A DNA stretch of 64,000 nt from Botrytis cinerea B05.10 (Eukaryota > Ascomycota > Leotiomycetes > Helotiales > Sclerotiniaceae), in assembly GCF_000143535.2 (NCBI RefSeq), contig NC_037314.1, positions 1,736,001 to 1,800,000 of the forward strand, given 5' to 3'. The translations under genes and the position numbers were made by a program. This document shows, in pieces, positions 36,705-47,380 of this stretch; position 1 is the first letter of the stretch; every line of letters begins with the position of its first letter. Below the pieces are notes generated by a model that was not told the origin of the DNA, searched no databases, and saw nothing but the letters and a program-made list of their open reading frames with translations.

Positions 36705-38040
36705 TTAGTTCGCTTTTTTGGTATTGGTGATAGTATGCGGTTCCAAACACTTCAGAAATATTTGGCGGGCTTTATTGGATAAATAGTCTAGTTCTTTATC
36801 ACTAGCTCTCCCATTTCTAGGATTTAGTACCCGCACTCTGACATCGAACTCATCACTGATTTGCAATCCTTTAATTGCCTTCACAACATCTAAAGCTACA
36901 TCGCGCGTGTTTTTGTGGAAGTAGATAAGGTCGTCTTTTGTTAAAGAAAGGTAGAGTAGTAATGTCTTGACGCATTGAAAATGCTCTGTGATAAATTTAC
37001 AGAGAAGTAAGAATCGACAGAGTTCGCAATGGTCCGAGAATTGCTCATCCACAGTGTGCTCTTGGTAATGCCAAATGTTGTCCACGTGTAAACATATATG
37101 TTTAACTTCTGCATGATTGTCCTTAGTGGTACATCGACGAATTTGTACCTACACGTCGGTTAGTTCGGAATTCGGATTAGGGAGGGATCAAAATACAATT
37201 TTTTGTTTCTTAGACTCATTTAAAACAATAGTGCCAAAATTTAGACGTTCGCCAAAGTCAATAACAACGTTGTCCCAGAAGAAGTCGACAATCTCTTTCC
37301 AGAGATTGATATATCCATCATATACGACGTCCATCTTTTGTATCTCTTTGCCATTTCCTTTCTCGCCCGTGGTAGGGTTGTTGCTGCTTGGTTCATCGAG
37401 TTGGAGTGCATATTCAACTTTTTCCAAAAGCCATATTAATTTCTGAATACTCTGGTATTCGTTTGGCTTGAAGAAATCAAGCATTCCTTCTGACTGATCC
37501 CAATGTTTCTCATTTGTCCAGTCCTCAAGATCATCTTCTGTAAGACCCAAAACATCGTCTGATAAGTAATGGATAGGAGGAAGAGCTCGTTGTACCTCGG
37601 AAACTCTTCTGGAGATAGAAAATCGTCTTCCATTGCGAGAGAGGCGTGCAAACTGGGCATCTGGGGACCAAGCGAATATCAAAAGCTTGTAAATCCTGTT
37701 TCGTACTCCGACAGGGAGCATCTTAAACAATTTCCAGAAACTGCTAACTGTTAGTCCAAAATATTCGATATCAACTGTGCAAATACTTGATCCACACTTA
37801 CTCGAGTGAAGTTGGGCCATCTCTGAGAAAATCACCAATTGGCTTTACAGCTTTGAAGTTAGAACTGATTTTTGGTTCATTCTGAGGACCAGATTCTTGA
37901 TACAAATCATCTCCGAACGACAAATAAGGAATTGACCTTGATGGAACTAGCTTGTTTGCACTGCGAGGTCGGTCGTCTGATATATAGCAGTTTGCGAATG
38001 CTACTTCGAAAATTGGGACATGAGTGTTCTTACGAGACAT
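36705..38040 (-). CDS. F-box-like hypothetical protein, 408 aa
   Basis: Three exons (37802-38040, 37197-37740, 36705-37148) join in phase to 408 residues; introns are 61 and 48 bp. The second donor is the less usual GTATTT, but only this join keeps the frame open, giving VQIRRCTTKDNHAEVKH at the start of exon 3. After a polar N-terminus of about 80 residues comes KLFKMLPVGVRNRIYKLLIF, which resembles the start of the fungal F-box-like/2EXR fold (a hydrophobic LP-x3-R-x-I-Y pattern). The remainder is charged and helical (FWDNVVIDFGERLNFGTIVL; CELCRFLLLCKF). F-box proteins recruit substrates to SCF ubiquitin ligases, but this assignment rests on a short pattern only. It is the first of several such genes in the 36-47 kb interval. 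Confidence 0.65.
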
Positions 38041-39514
38041 CCTGATTGTTCTTTACTATATGTATGAAGAGTGATTAGTGAGAGGTTTGGTAAATGAAGG
38101 AGGTGATGAGACTGCCATGAAATGTTGAACAAGTGCTTACTGGAACACTCAATGTGAAAGTTGATGAGGTGGGAAGTTACAAGATCCTTTCAAGTGATAG
38201 ATTCTTGAGGTCGCTGTTGAAATTGAGTGAAGATATGAAGAGACAGCCGAAGGATTGCAGATTAGAGGCAAAGCTTTAAAAGCCAGTAAAAGCTGTGCGT
38301 GCTATTGCTTGAAGACGCAAATGGTGTAAATATTTGCGTTTTGAGTTGATTCAAAATATATCATTGATGAGTAAAAGAACTCCTTCAAGTAAAAGAAAGA
38401 ATCAAATGTAATAAATAATCTAAAGCTAAATCATTAACCAAGAGTATTTCGTTGTGTGCTCGCAAGTATTGCTTCTAAGAAGGGATCTGTTGTATTAGTG
38501 GATATATATCACTTTGTTTGTTTGAATTTATGCCCAGTACAGCCTCAACTAAAGATTCACCAAGATCAATGCTACTCCTCCAAATAATGCCTCTCAAACC
38601 CGAGCCCGGAGTTTGGCCGAGATGAGTTCAGATTTCTATAGTTAGAGAGAGATGTATATATAAATATAAAGGATACACCTAGACAAGAACAATTTTCCTC
38701 TTGTAATTACCTTGAACAACAACCCACTTCTATACCCTTCAACGACATTTGAATCGGAACAAAGGTCAATCATTCTATTACTGGTCAATCTTTCGACAGT
38801 TTCTCATAGATCTGATACTTTTCCAAACAGTGATATGCTATTTGAACTGTTTCCTCCACTTCAATTTTCTCTTCTACAGTCAAAGAACAAGGAAAATCCA
38901 TCAGATCTACATCTGTAGAGACTCGTAATTTTCTTCATACTCAGATTTACGAAGTACATCCTATCTTGAGTACTTTGTTTAGCACAACTGCGGCTTTCAG
39001 GCCCCAGCAGCCTCCTCTCTATACGAAGACGCGCGACTTCATCACAAGCTCTCTTTGGGCCTTTTATCCGAACTGAGCCTGCCTCTGCTTCTTTACAGAG
39101 TCTACTGAACCTAAATCGAAATCGAACGATAGTTTCCACACTCAATCTTACCTGTTTACTCTGCGAGCTTCAGACAAAGCTATTCAACACGAACTACTAT
39201 TCTTGGCTGTTCTTTCTCGCCTGAACACGAATAATTTACCGCTGAATCTAGGTTCTTTTTGTCGGGCTTGACTAAACCCTATGCGTACAAAATTAAGGCA
39301 AGAATTAAAACAGCCTCCGTCTTCCTGCCTCTTTAGAACAGTTTTATTCAACTAGGTGCTTATTTCGCAGGGAAGATTAGGGCTAGCATAGATACCCGGC
39401 TCAGAATTACTTATAATCTCGATAAATATGAGATAGCATCATCATCCCGGCATCATCCATTCACGTCGTTGCCGATACCTTCCCTCTTCACTTTCAACGA
39501 GGAAGCTCGATATA
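38041..39514. other. Intergenic region between two divergent F-box/2EXR-type genes
   Basis: About 1.5 kb, including both promoters. Short frames have no recognisable product. A C/T-rich leader precedes the ATG at 39515. Confidence 0.45.
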
Positions 39515-40964
39515 ATGGAGAAACGATCTAATTTAAGGATCGACGATGATAGTACCCGAGATGCACAAGTCGACAAGACTCAAGATACTTGTTCCTCTAC
39601 GTACCAAAAGCCAAAAACCTCATCTCAAAATCGTACAGATGTGGATCAAGCCAAGGTTCTTCCCGAAACCAACAGTCTCGATGAAGTTTCTGATGCAACC
39701 ACTGGACTTCCCGTCATGTCTGGTTACATCCCAGACCCATACATCTTGTCTCAAATCTCTATCTGCCATTCTAAATTGTCTTCCGGAATTTCAGTCACTC
39801 AATCTGGCTTAATTCAAGATAGCTCGCTACCAACTAGCATCCAACCTTTCGAAAACTTGGCAACGTTCACACTATTTCCAAACTTTCCCTTTGAGTTACG
39901 ACGAATAATATGGAAAATGACTTTTCCTGGCCCAAGAATCATTCTCATAAAGTCTATTCCGAGAAAGAGGGATCTTCGAAATACTTTCAGACGTCCAAGG
40001 GAGTATAACACGTATAAATCCAATTACACTATACTTAATACAATGCTAGTATGCAAAGAAGCTTTAGACGGTAAGATCCATTTCTTCTTTTATATCTTTA
40101 TAGCGCAGATTGCTCAAGAGATGCACCGTTGTCGAAAATCTTGCTTGCAATCCAAATTAAGGTTTCCATTTTTTTTGAGAAGTTTGCTCACAGCTGCTAA
40201 TCTCCTGTACAGTGATTTTAGAGGATTTTCGATTGGTGCGAGTAGGTTTTATCTGTAAGGATGTGCCGGGCCCATGCCTGCAGAAAAAGATTGCTTTTAA
40301 CTTCAAAGTCGATTCGATATACATTCGTACGGAAGACGATAAAGAGAGAATGGCTGTTCTCTATTCCAGAAGGTGGCGTCCCATTTCAATGTTTCGGGAT
40401 CTCTGGTCTGATCTTCGCTTTTGGAAAAATATCTCGCACCTCATACTCTCAATTCCTGGGATGTACAAAGGCACATACCATTGCAATGACTTCTTGAAAT
40501 ACATCAGGGACATATTCGCGCGCATGAACAGGTTGAACCGCCTAACTTTTGTTCTTGAGGACCAAACCAAGCATCTCCCGTATACAGAGAGAGATCTTGC
40601 ATTAGAGTACCCAATGGATATTGACTGCGCTCTGGATTTATTCACAAAGCACCCCCGAGAAGTGTCGAAAAAGAACTTGGCGAGATTCGAGGAATGGTAC
40701 AAAGAATTTTCTCCGGGCTGGGTGGGTTTTAATATGGATTATTTGAGATATCGTGCGTACCGCAATGATTGGACTTCTGCTCGCAGGCCACTGATCATCC
40801 CTGAAGATGCCATTGTCGAATTTCAAATCATAGTTCGGAGGGAGAAATCAGAAGAGTTGGTAAGAAGAAAGAAAGAATTCTATGCACTGAAGAGACAAAT
40901 TGCTGAAGAGGAAGGTATTTCAGTGTATGAAGTTTGCTATCGGGGGCCTGATGGGGACAATTAG
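39515..40964 (+). CDS. 2EXR-domain protein, 435 aa
   Basis: Two exons (39515-40070, 40213-40964) join in phase to 435 residues. The intron of 142 bp has GTAAGA and CAG ends. The N-terminal 110 residues are Ser/Thr/Gln/Asp-rich and likely disordered. The signature begins at FTLFPNFPFELRRIIWKMTF, the fungal 2EXR pattern (F-x-x-F-x-x-L-P-x-E-L-R-x-x-I-W), followed by IILIKSIP and the conserved NTMLVCKEALD helix. The family pattern then continues with KVDSIYIR. The C-terminal half holds helices (KYIRDIFARMNRLNRLTFVL) and ends in a highly charged Glu/Lys/Arg helix. 2EXR proteins are abundant and expanded in Leotiomycetes and Dothideomycetes, and their biochemical role is not established. Family identity is good; the function is unknown. 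Confidence 0.82.
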
Positions 40965-41638
40965 ATGATTTTATGGATCAGTTGAACGTCTGGAGCTTTA
41001 CGGTGGTTACTAGCAAGGTTGATTAGTTTGCTCCTCTCAATTAAATTTCATTTCACTTGTCATGCCAACAATAATTCCATAATATTCCAACTCTATCACG
41101 TAGTAAATTTATGATGTTTGGCTTGAAGTGTTGAAGAATAGCCCGCGCAATAGTGACATGTTATCCAACATTAATCACTATCTTTACGGAGGTGTGAACA
41201 TTAAAATTAAATGGATCAAACTGTTTTGGTACATTGTGAATTTGTGTTTATCATGATTCGTAGCCTAGAATTCGAACTACACAACAATCTCCATCATCAT
41301 TTACATTCGCTAAGCGAGATACACCGAACAAAAATCGTGTTTGCGAAAAGCTATCTAACCTTATATCCCTATGTGTAATAATGCAGTTCTTGTTTGGAAC
41401 TCACGTATCATCATAGCATCATCTTGTAGTACTTATTAGACATGAATTTCAAAATGAAGGTTTCTCTATATTCAGTGATATCTTTGGAGCTGAAGTCCCA
41501 AATAATAATTAACCAGGCTTCTTAGTAGAGACGTACAACTTCGGATAAAGAATTTTCGACCATAATTGAAACACAGCTCGAAACTCTCCAAGATGTAACA
41601 TCACTCAAACACCTCCACCTCCTGAGAACGCCTCCCAT
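40965..41638. other. Convergent intergenic spacer
   Basis: Lies between two convergent genes. AT-rich, no gene seen. Confidence 0.45.
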
Positions 41639-43378
41639 TCATCTCACGATTCTCTCCTCCCCCTCTCCCTTTTTAAAATCCTTCAAAAACCTCCCCCAAA
41701 CAGCCCCTTTTCCGCTCTCCCCCACAGCCACACTCCAAAGTACTCTCGCAGCACCATCATCCCATCCAATTGGACACCCATCCCACCCACCATTCCTCTT
41801 CCTATTCTCAATCACTTCTTTGGCTGCACTCAAATATCCGGGATCCACACTATTCATGGCTACTTTTCGATCTCGCCATGCTGCTGCTGCTTCGGTTTCT
41901 GTCAGCATATTGAGTGCGGCTTTCGTGAGATTCGTGTGGACATGATACCCATTTTTGTGACGGTTAGTGGGCGTAGACTCAAACACTCCTTCGCGAGCTG
42001 AGACGTTGATTATGTGGGCTAGAGGCTTGATGAGTCGATCATTCGCTACTGGATGTGGACGGGAAGTACCCATGAGAGGAAGAAGCTCGCGGATCAGGAT
42101 TAGGGGGACGAATGTATTGACGGAATGCGCGGAAATGACGTCTTCATATGGTATTTCGTGTAAGCTTTGAACCCAAGAGGTCTTGGAATCTTCCATCATT
42201 GTTGGGATTGAAGTGATGTTTTCTGTTCGTCCGATTATTCCGGCCTCTTCGGTAGACATCTCGTTGAGACGCTTTTGTTCTGTATCGAACGCTAAAAGAT
42301 TCAAACTTTGAACACCGCCTCTGATCCGAGCATTGTAATTGGTTTCAAGAAGTAGGCTGCCAGAATTATTATCCTCGAGTCGTAGCTGATTCTCCCATTC
42401 AATGGCTCGTCTTTCCTCTTTCACCGAGTCTGTCCAGGTTTGAGCTGCATTATTTATAAGGATGTCAAGTCTTGGTGTGCTATCTACACTCCAATGCCTT
42501 AGTACCTGCTTAATTCCAGAAATCAAATGGAAGACGTCGTTCGCTGCTCTGAAGTCGGCTCCTAGGACTCTCAGCCGCTTGACCCATTTTTCCGAATCGC
42601 TCTCCGCTAAATATCTCACCGCTGCGTCTCGTGGGTATCTAGATGACACTATTACTCGAGCACCACATCTAAGGAGTCGTAATGCGGTATAGAAGCCAAG
42701 GTTAATTCGACCTCCTGTTACCAATGCCGTTTTACCGTCCAGATTCAGGGCTTCGGGCAGTGAAATATTACTTGATGCGAGATTGAAACTTCCGCAGGGC
42801 TTGCAAAGAGCGGGATATTGTGGATGAGGATTCGTAATCAGAAGGTGACAGAGGTAGCATTTTTTTTCTATCCTTCTCCTCTTTGCTACATTTTCGCTCG
42901 CCGTGGAAAATGGGCTCCGCAGACGCTGGTTTAACACTTGTACTACACTGTTTAATGGTGTCTTTCCGTCAATACGACTGCCATCCTGACTCTTGACATA
43001 GAAGTCAAGTACTCTAAGTGCAGTCTCAACATCTTCTATCGAAGGTGGATTCTCAGCAGCACCGCCTAGAGCATCCGGAAGACTTCCATGCCTAGATTGA
43101 GGGGTCATTTGATGTAGGTAGGCTTGAATCCCCTGTATTATGCCAGTATACAAAGCCGCTCCTATAGAATACGAGTACCGAGCCGGCGCATTTTTAGGAT
43201 ATAGCTCTTTTGCTATTTGTTCACCCAAGGGAGATTTGACGTGAGGAAGGTAGAGAGCCAAAAGACTAGGAAGCCCTTGCGTTTGGCATAACTCTTGATC
43301 TTGTCGAATTTGTTGAGCTATCGAAGAAGGGGTGTGATTTTTGATATAGCTCTGGCATGATTCTTCAGTGTTCAACAT
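41639..43378 (-). CDS. Divergent short-chain dehydrogenase with Cys-rich insertion and no catalytic Tyr
   Basis: A single exon encodes 579 residues from the ATG at 43378. The frame is open 25 codons further up, but only to a GTG. Residues 1-170 have helical segments (SLLALYLPHVKSPLGEQIAK; IGAALYTGIIQGIQAYLHQ). A Cys cluster follows: Cys174-x2-Cys177 and Cys192-x2-Cys195, a likely zinc knuckle. The Rossmann domain begins at DGKTALVTGGRINLGFYTA (glycine motif at 221-228) and carries ARVIVSSRYPRDAA and LDILINNAAQT (309-314). Ser460 lies in HIINVSAREG. The usual YxxxK is replaced by Thr482-NLT-Lys486 (YHVHTNLTKAALNML), so the general-acid Tyr is absent. It may bind NAD(P) without normal reductase chemistry. 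The next gene diverges 314 bp away. Confidence 0.82.
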   Translation of the reverse strand: MLNTEESCQSYIKNHTPSSIAQQIRQDQELCQTQGLPSLLALYLPHVKSPLGEQIAKELYPKNAPARYSYSIGAALYTGIIQGIQAYLHQMTPQSRHGSLPDALGGAAENPPSIEDVETALRVLDFYVKSQDGSRIDGKTPLNSVVQVLNQRLRSPFSTASENVAKRRRIEKKCYLCHLLITNPHPQYPALCKPCGSFNLASSNISLPEALNLDGKTALVTGGRINLGFYTALRLLRCGARVIVSSRYPRDAAVRYLAESDSEKWVKRLRVLGADFRAANDVFHLISGIKQVLRHWSVDSTPRLDILINNAAQTWTDSVKEERRAIEWENQLRLEDNNSGSLLLETNYNARIRGGVQSLNLLAFDTEQKRLNEMSTEEAGIIGRTENITSIPTMMEDSKTSWVQSLHEIPYEDVISAHSVNTFVPLILIRELLPLMGTSRPHPVANDRLIKPLAHIINVSAREGVFESTPTNRHKNGYHVHTNLTKAALNMLTETEAAAAWRDRKVAMNSVDPGYLSAAKEVIENRKRNGGWDGCPIGWDDGAARVLWSVAVGESGKGAVWGRFLKDFKKGEGEERIVR

Positions 43379-43692
43379 AGCTACTAGAATTGGTTCACGT
43401 CGAGAGATTTTGTGACTGCTTTTTTTTTTGGATTTATCCTTTGGATTACTCACAAAGCCCTATAGGTGGGGGTTTTTAAGCTTATTTACGGCGCAGAAGA
43501 TCGGCCATTTCAGGGGTTCAGCGAGCCAAGGCCACTAATGCACCCATCGTGCTGGGCACTGTAAATAAGCAGAAATCCTCCAAATTCGTGACTCATTTGA
43601 ATTCTGCACAAAGGACAACAAAACCGCAGTATCACCCTCGATTATAGTAACTATATCCCAAATCGACAGCATTCTTTCCAATCCGGTACATA
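43379..43692. promoter_or_regulatory. Short divergent promoter between SDR and F-box-like gene
   Basis: 314 bp separate the two start codons. The region is noncoding and must hold both promoters. Confidence 0.45.
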
Positions 43693-44949
43693 ATGGACTC
43701 CAATGCTTGGCCTATTCCATGGCCACGGGAACTTCCGGTCGTGGTTCGGAGCTTGCAAAAGCTACCGCGAGAGATAGTCCACCAAGTTTTGAGCGATTTA
43801 CCATTCATCAAGATACTATCGCTTCTCTCTTGGAAACTACCATACATCGATGAATGTGTTCTTTCTCACATAGTCTATGGACGATTATTCAGCTCACAAG
43901 GTGAAATATCGCATGCGGTGAACCACTACACACTCTACCGCGAGATGTGCTGGTTTCACCGCTGGCCTCCTGCAGACGCAGACTCTTTGTTCGCAAGATC
44001 GCCCCAGATGCTCTTGAGTGACTGGAGAAACTTGGATTACATGATCAAAGAAATGAGATGCCTGATTAGAGCTGGCTTGAACATAGACTATCGTTATCTC
44101 GATCTTTTCGTCAAGTATGGAAGACCTCGTCCACGCAACATAGACATTAACTTTGATGGGCTTGGATCTTCTCTCAATTTGAAGAATTGCTGGGACTATT
44201 GGAATTGGGTCAAGGATGCGAAGATGCAGCTTAATGAACGGAAATCCGAACAGATCAAATTTTCGGCGCGCTTGATTGAAAAATATCCACGAATTCTTAA
44301 AAGATCACTTGATCCATCTCAGGGGGCTCCTCGGCCCAACACTACTCATCTTGTGGTTCAGCTTGATAGACTAGCGATGAAAAATCTTAACAGCAGAAAG
44401 TTGCTTCACTATCGGGGCTCTAATCAACGCCTGCACAAGTCGGGCAGATATGTTATTGAACTAGTACCATATGATCGATACCTTCGGTTACTTCTTGATA
44501 CGGTAGCCAAGTATCCACTCGATGTCGAAGTTACTGGTCTTGAGGAAACTCTAGCCAACGTCTCCTTACATAATGGCGGCAAAGGAGCATTTTTAGAAAA
44601 TGCCGAGTCGGCAACTATGACTGAAACGCAACCTAATGATTTCAAGTACCCAGAAGACATTGCCGATAGTTTAAGAACAGTGTTAAAGGGTCTGATGTAT
44701 AAATACACAGAGCCGCAATTGACCAGACCTCGAGTGCAATGGGAACCACTAAGAGATGTCGATTCGTCGGAGAAGTGGCCAAGGTTCTTTGTTGATAAGA
44801 AGGAAAATGAACGTCCACACTTCGAGTATGCAAGGGAAAATGATGGGACAAAACCTTGCGATGACAGAGAGTATGAATGGATTGCAGCTTTTGCCAAGGT
44901 AGTCACATGGATAGAACTAAACATTGAGCCGGTAAAGGAAGGTTTCTAA
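43693..44949 (+). CDS. F-box-like hypothetical protein, 418 aa
   Basis: A single exon encodes 418 residues. The N-terminus carries LQKLPREIVHQVLSDLPF, a typical F-box start (LP-x-E-I-x-x-x-V/I-L-x-x-L), followed by KILSLLSWKLPYIDECVL, which fits the second and third helices. The rest is charged and helical with several Trp-rich segments (NCWDYWNWVKDAKM; RVQWEPLRDVDSSEKWPRFF). No leucine-rich or Kelch repeats are seen, so the substrate-binding part is of unknown type. F-box proteins link Skp1 to substrates for ubiquitination. The reading ends with IAAFAKVVTWIELN and a TAA. Good reading frame, moderate family call. Confidence 0.75.
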   Translation: MDSNAWPIPWPRELPVVVRSLQKLPREIVHQVLSDLPFIKILSLLSWKLPYIDECVLSHIVYGRLFSSQGEISHAVNHYTLYREMCWFHRWPPADADSLFARSPQMLLSDWRNLDYMIKEMRCLIRAGLNIDYRYLDLFVKYGRPRPRNIDINFDGLGSSLNLKNCWDYWNWVKDAKMQLNERKSEQIKFSARLIEKYPRILKRSLDPSQGAPRPNTTHLVVQLDRLAMKNLNSRKLLHYRGSNQRLHKSGRYVIELVPYDRYLRLLLDTVAKYPLDVEVTGLEETLANVSLHNGGKGAFLENAESATMTETQPNDFKYPEDIADSLRTVLKGLMYKYTEPQLTRPRVQWEPLRDVDSSEKWPRFFVDKKENERPHFEYARENDGTKPCDDREYEWIAAFAKVVTWIELNIEPVKEGF

Positions 44950-45459
44950 ATCTTCATCGATTGGGAATGTACGTATTACCCATGGCAGTCAGTCTGAAGC
45001 AGTCTGGAAAAGGTCTTACTCATGCTTTTGCGAGGGAAAACATTTTTGTTAAATTCTCAGAGTCATTCTACCATGATCGTGGAAAGCGGATCACCGTATA
45101 CAAGAGAACAATTTTCAATCATCTGCTGCTTAATTTCTATCGAATTTCGAAAGTTGAATGTTCATTCCATTGAACTGTCTCGCTAAACAAAGACACGGAA
45201 ATGGAACCCAGGTAGCTTGGTCTGTTGATTTGTTTGTTTGATTTGTTTGATTTGCTTGATTCTTTCAAATCAAGCTCATTATGAACAAAAAAAGCAATTC
45301 TACGACTTGAGAGTAACCCCCAGAAAACACTGACTTTCTTGAAAAGTAAAGCTCATCGGCAAATTGCTGATTGGAATGAATCTTAGGCGGCCCCAGAATG
45401 CTAGTCCATCGTGACAGGACCAATGTACTGACTTGATGGTTCCGAGTTCATTAAATAGT
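44950..45459. other. Convergent intergenic spacer
   Basis: No gene is seen. A TTTGATTTG-type degenerate repeat sits at 45223-45268. Confidence 0.45.
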
Positions 45460-45905
45460 TTATGCATCCAAGTGTAGCCGCAATTTCTTATAATATTTTT
45501 CGGCCTCTTCACGGCTTTCATGGTTGACAAACAAAACTGGTGGTGTTGGTGCACCCAAGCCACAAGATATATCTGTTGGATGAACATCCATTGCGAGTTG
45601 GCGCACCTGTGAACAAGCTAGACCCCAAATCGCCAATCTTAATTCGATGATGAGCCGAGGAAATGGTTCGAATGTACCAAGCGCTTCTCTAACATAGTAT
45701 CCAAGCTTGTACTGGTATTATTCTCGGGGAAAGATTTGAGCGTGCTGGCTACTTGTTGTGTGTCGGTCTCAGAGCTTGTCTCATCCTCATTGGTGTATGG
45801 TATGGGGTTATTATTCTCTTGTTGCAAAATGGAAATGACCAATTGTTCTATACCGGAATTTGAGTCATCGAGTGGCCCATCCGTCATTTCACTGGGATCC
45901 GACAT
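45460..45905 (-). pseudogene. Truncated 2EXR-domain gene
   Basis: On the minus strand the segment 45460-45711 reads FEPFPRLIIELRLAIWGLA and, further on, PPVLFVNHESREEAEKYYKK. These are unmistakable 2EXR landmarks (F-x-x-F-P-x-L-x-x-E-L-R-x-x-I-W and V-N-x-E-S-R-x-E-A). It then stops abruptly (LRLHLDA) before the usual second half. Upstream, an acidic Ser/Thr/Asn-rich frame starts at the ATG at 45905. The two frames can be joined in phase only by a 41-bp intron (GTAGCC...CCAG), unusually short. Result: 134 residues, about a third of a typical member. Either a small gene with a minimal intron or a decayed, C-terminally lost copy; the second is favoured. Confidence 0.6.
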
Positions 45906-46648
45906 CGTATTCGGTGATATATCTGGGAAGCTTTGTTGTTGTAGCCTTTTCAAATAAGCCAAGGTTGAGGTTCAAGGTGGTGGTAGTATGATAACTGAAT
46001 GGAAGACAGATATCTATATAGGAATAAAAGCAGAGAAATCAGCTATGGTTATGTTGATAGTTAAGATGACGCCAATTATTTGTATGAGAAGGATGCGGAT
46101 GATGTGGCACCTATGACGCTGAGTCCTAAATGTCAAGTTGGATTCTGTCTTAAAGGGCTAGCTATGTACAAGAAGTGGTAGGTTTCATATTCGTTTTTGA
46201 TTATAATACAATAGCCATTGAATTGAAGCCATTCGCTGCGTTAACACCACAATAATAAAGTAGGTAGAGATGCGGGGTAAGAGTTCAATCATTTGAAAGA
46301 TACAAGTTAACGAAGCTATTGACTTGAACCGACTGTAGCATTCACTCGAATCTTGGACTTGGACTTTCTTCAAGAGATTGCAATATTCCCATTGTAACAG
46401 ACTATACAGAAATTGATCAGCTAATTCTAGAAGGAGCTTTCATTTGGAATTGAAGCATAAAACATTGCGGCAGAACAATGAAATTCCGAACACATTCTGG
46501 ATTTCGAAACGTCGCATCTACATTCTTTCATTAATCCAGCCTATTTCAATAGCCCATTCCCTATCATCAAGATAAAACCCCCAAAATTCTACACAATCAA
46601 TTTCGAAGAATCGTGCCTTGAACCTGCGACCGCCCTGTCATTTCGAAG
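45906..46648. other. Intergenic region with no recognised gene
   Basis: AT-rich DNA between the 2EXR relic and the small ORF at 46649. No motif seen. Confidence 0.45.
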
Positions 46649-47029
46649 ATGTCGTCCCTAGAACACCCGTCTATCTATCGATTCGAAATACTTCCCACAA
46701 GCCAGAAGTCTCCACCACTATTCTCTCATATCCACCACCCGCTTCAGGAAACATGGAAGCAGTCTGAACTAGATCTGGGATGGAAGTGGTGGATTTCATA
46801 TCCATTCACGGTTGTGAACAGACGAGAGGAGTTAAACAAACAGATCAGAGAAAAGCTAGTGCAGGAATTCATGGCAACTATCTGTGAAACGTGGAACGAT
46901 GCCAGATTATCGACTAGAAAGTTTGCTTTGCAGAGTTTGTCAAGTCTTGGAGAAAGAAAAAGTGCTTTGGAGGATTGGCTGGAGCCCAGGAGACCGAAAG
47001 TGCGTCAGTGTAGAAAGAAGACGGAATGA
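46649..47029 (+). CDS. Hypothetical 126-aa protein
   Basis: An intronless frame from an ATG at 46649 encodes 126 residues. Near the start is SIYRFEILPTSQK, then an aromatic stretch (ELDLGWKWWISYPFTVVNRR). A charged helix (QIREKLVQEFMATICETW) follows and a basic tail closes the protein. Composition suggests a real soluble protein. I do not recognise it; it may be a lineage-specific gene in the 36-47 kb accessory interval. Confidence 0.5.
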   Translation: MSSLEHPSIYRFEILPTSQKSPPLFSHIHHPLQETWKQSELDLGWKWWISYPFTVVNRREELNKQIREKLVQEFMATICETWNDARLSTRKFALQSLSSLGERKSALEDWLEPRRPKVRQCRKKTE

Positions 47030-47380
47030 TATTTTAGGGGATTCGGTATTGACCGCAGGATAATTTTTGAAACATCAACCTCTTTGAAGATGCTAAATGT
47101 ATGGAAATGTTTCAGGTGATGATATTTTGGGTGAAAACATTAGAAAATAAACTATGAATATAACCCATCCACTCTAAGTGGCTTCTAAAAGGCATTGGTA
47201 TCTCTTAAAAAAACAAGGGTATCTAAGCCCAACTCCATCTACATCAGATATACCAACACCCAGGGTACGCCGTGAACTCCGTTTCCAGTAGTAACTCTAA
47301 TCATCAATATAAACAGGTAGTAATACAATCAAGAATGAAACTCGTGAAGATCTTCTCTTTCTTGTACCACATCTCCACAT
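47030..47380. other. Convergent intergenic spacer
   Basis: Short noncoding stretch holding the 3' ends of two convergent genes. Confidence 0.4.
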
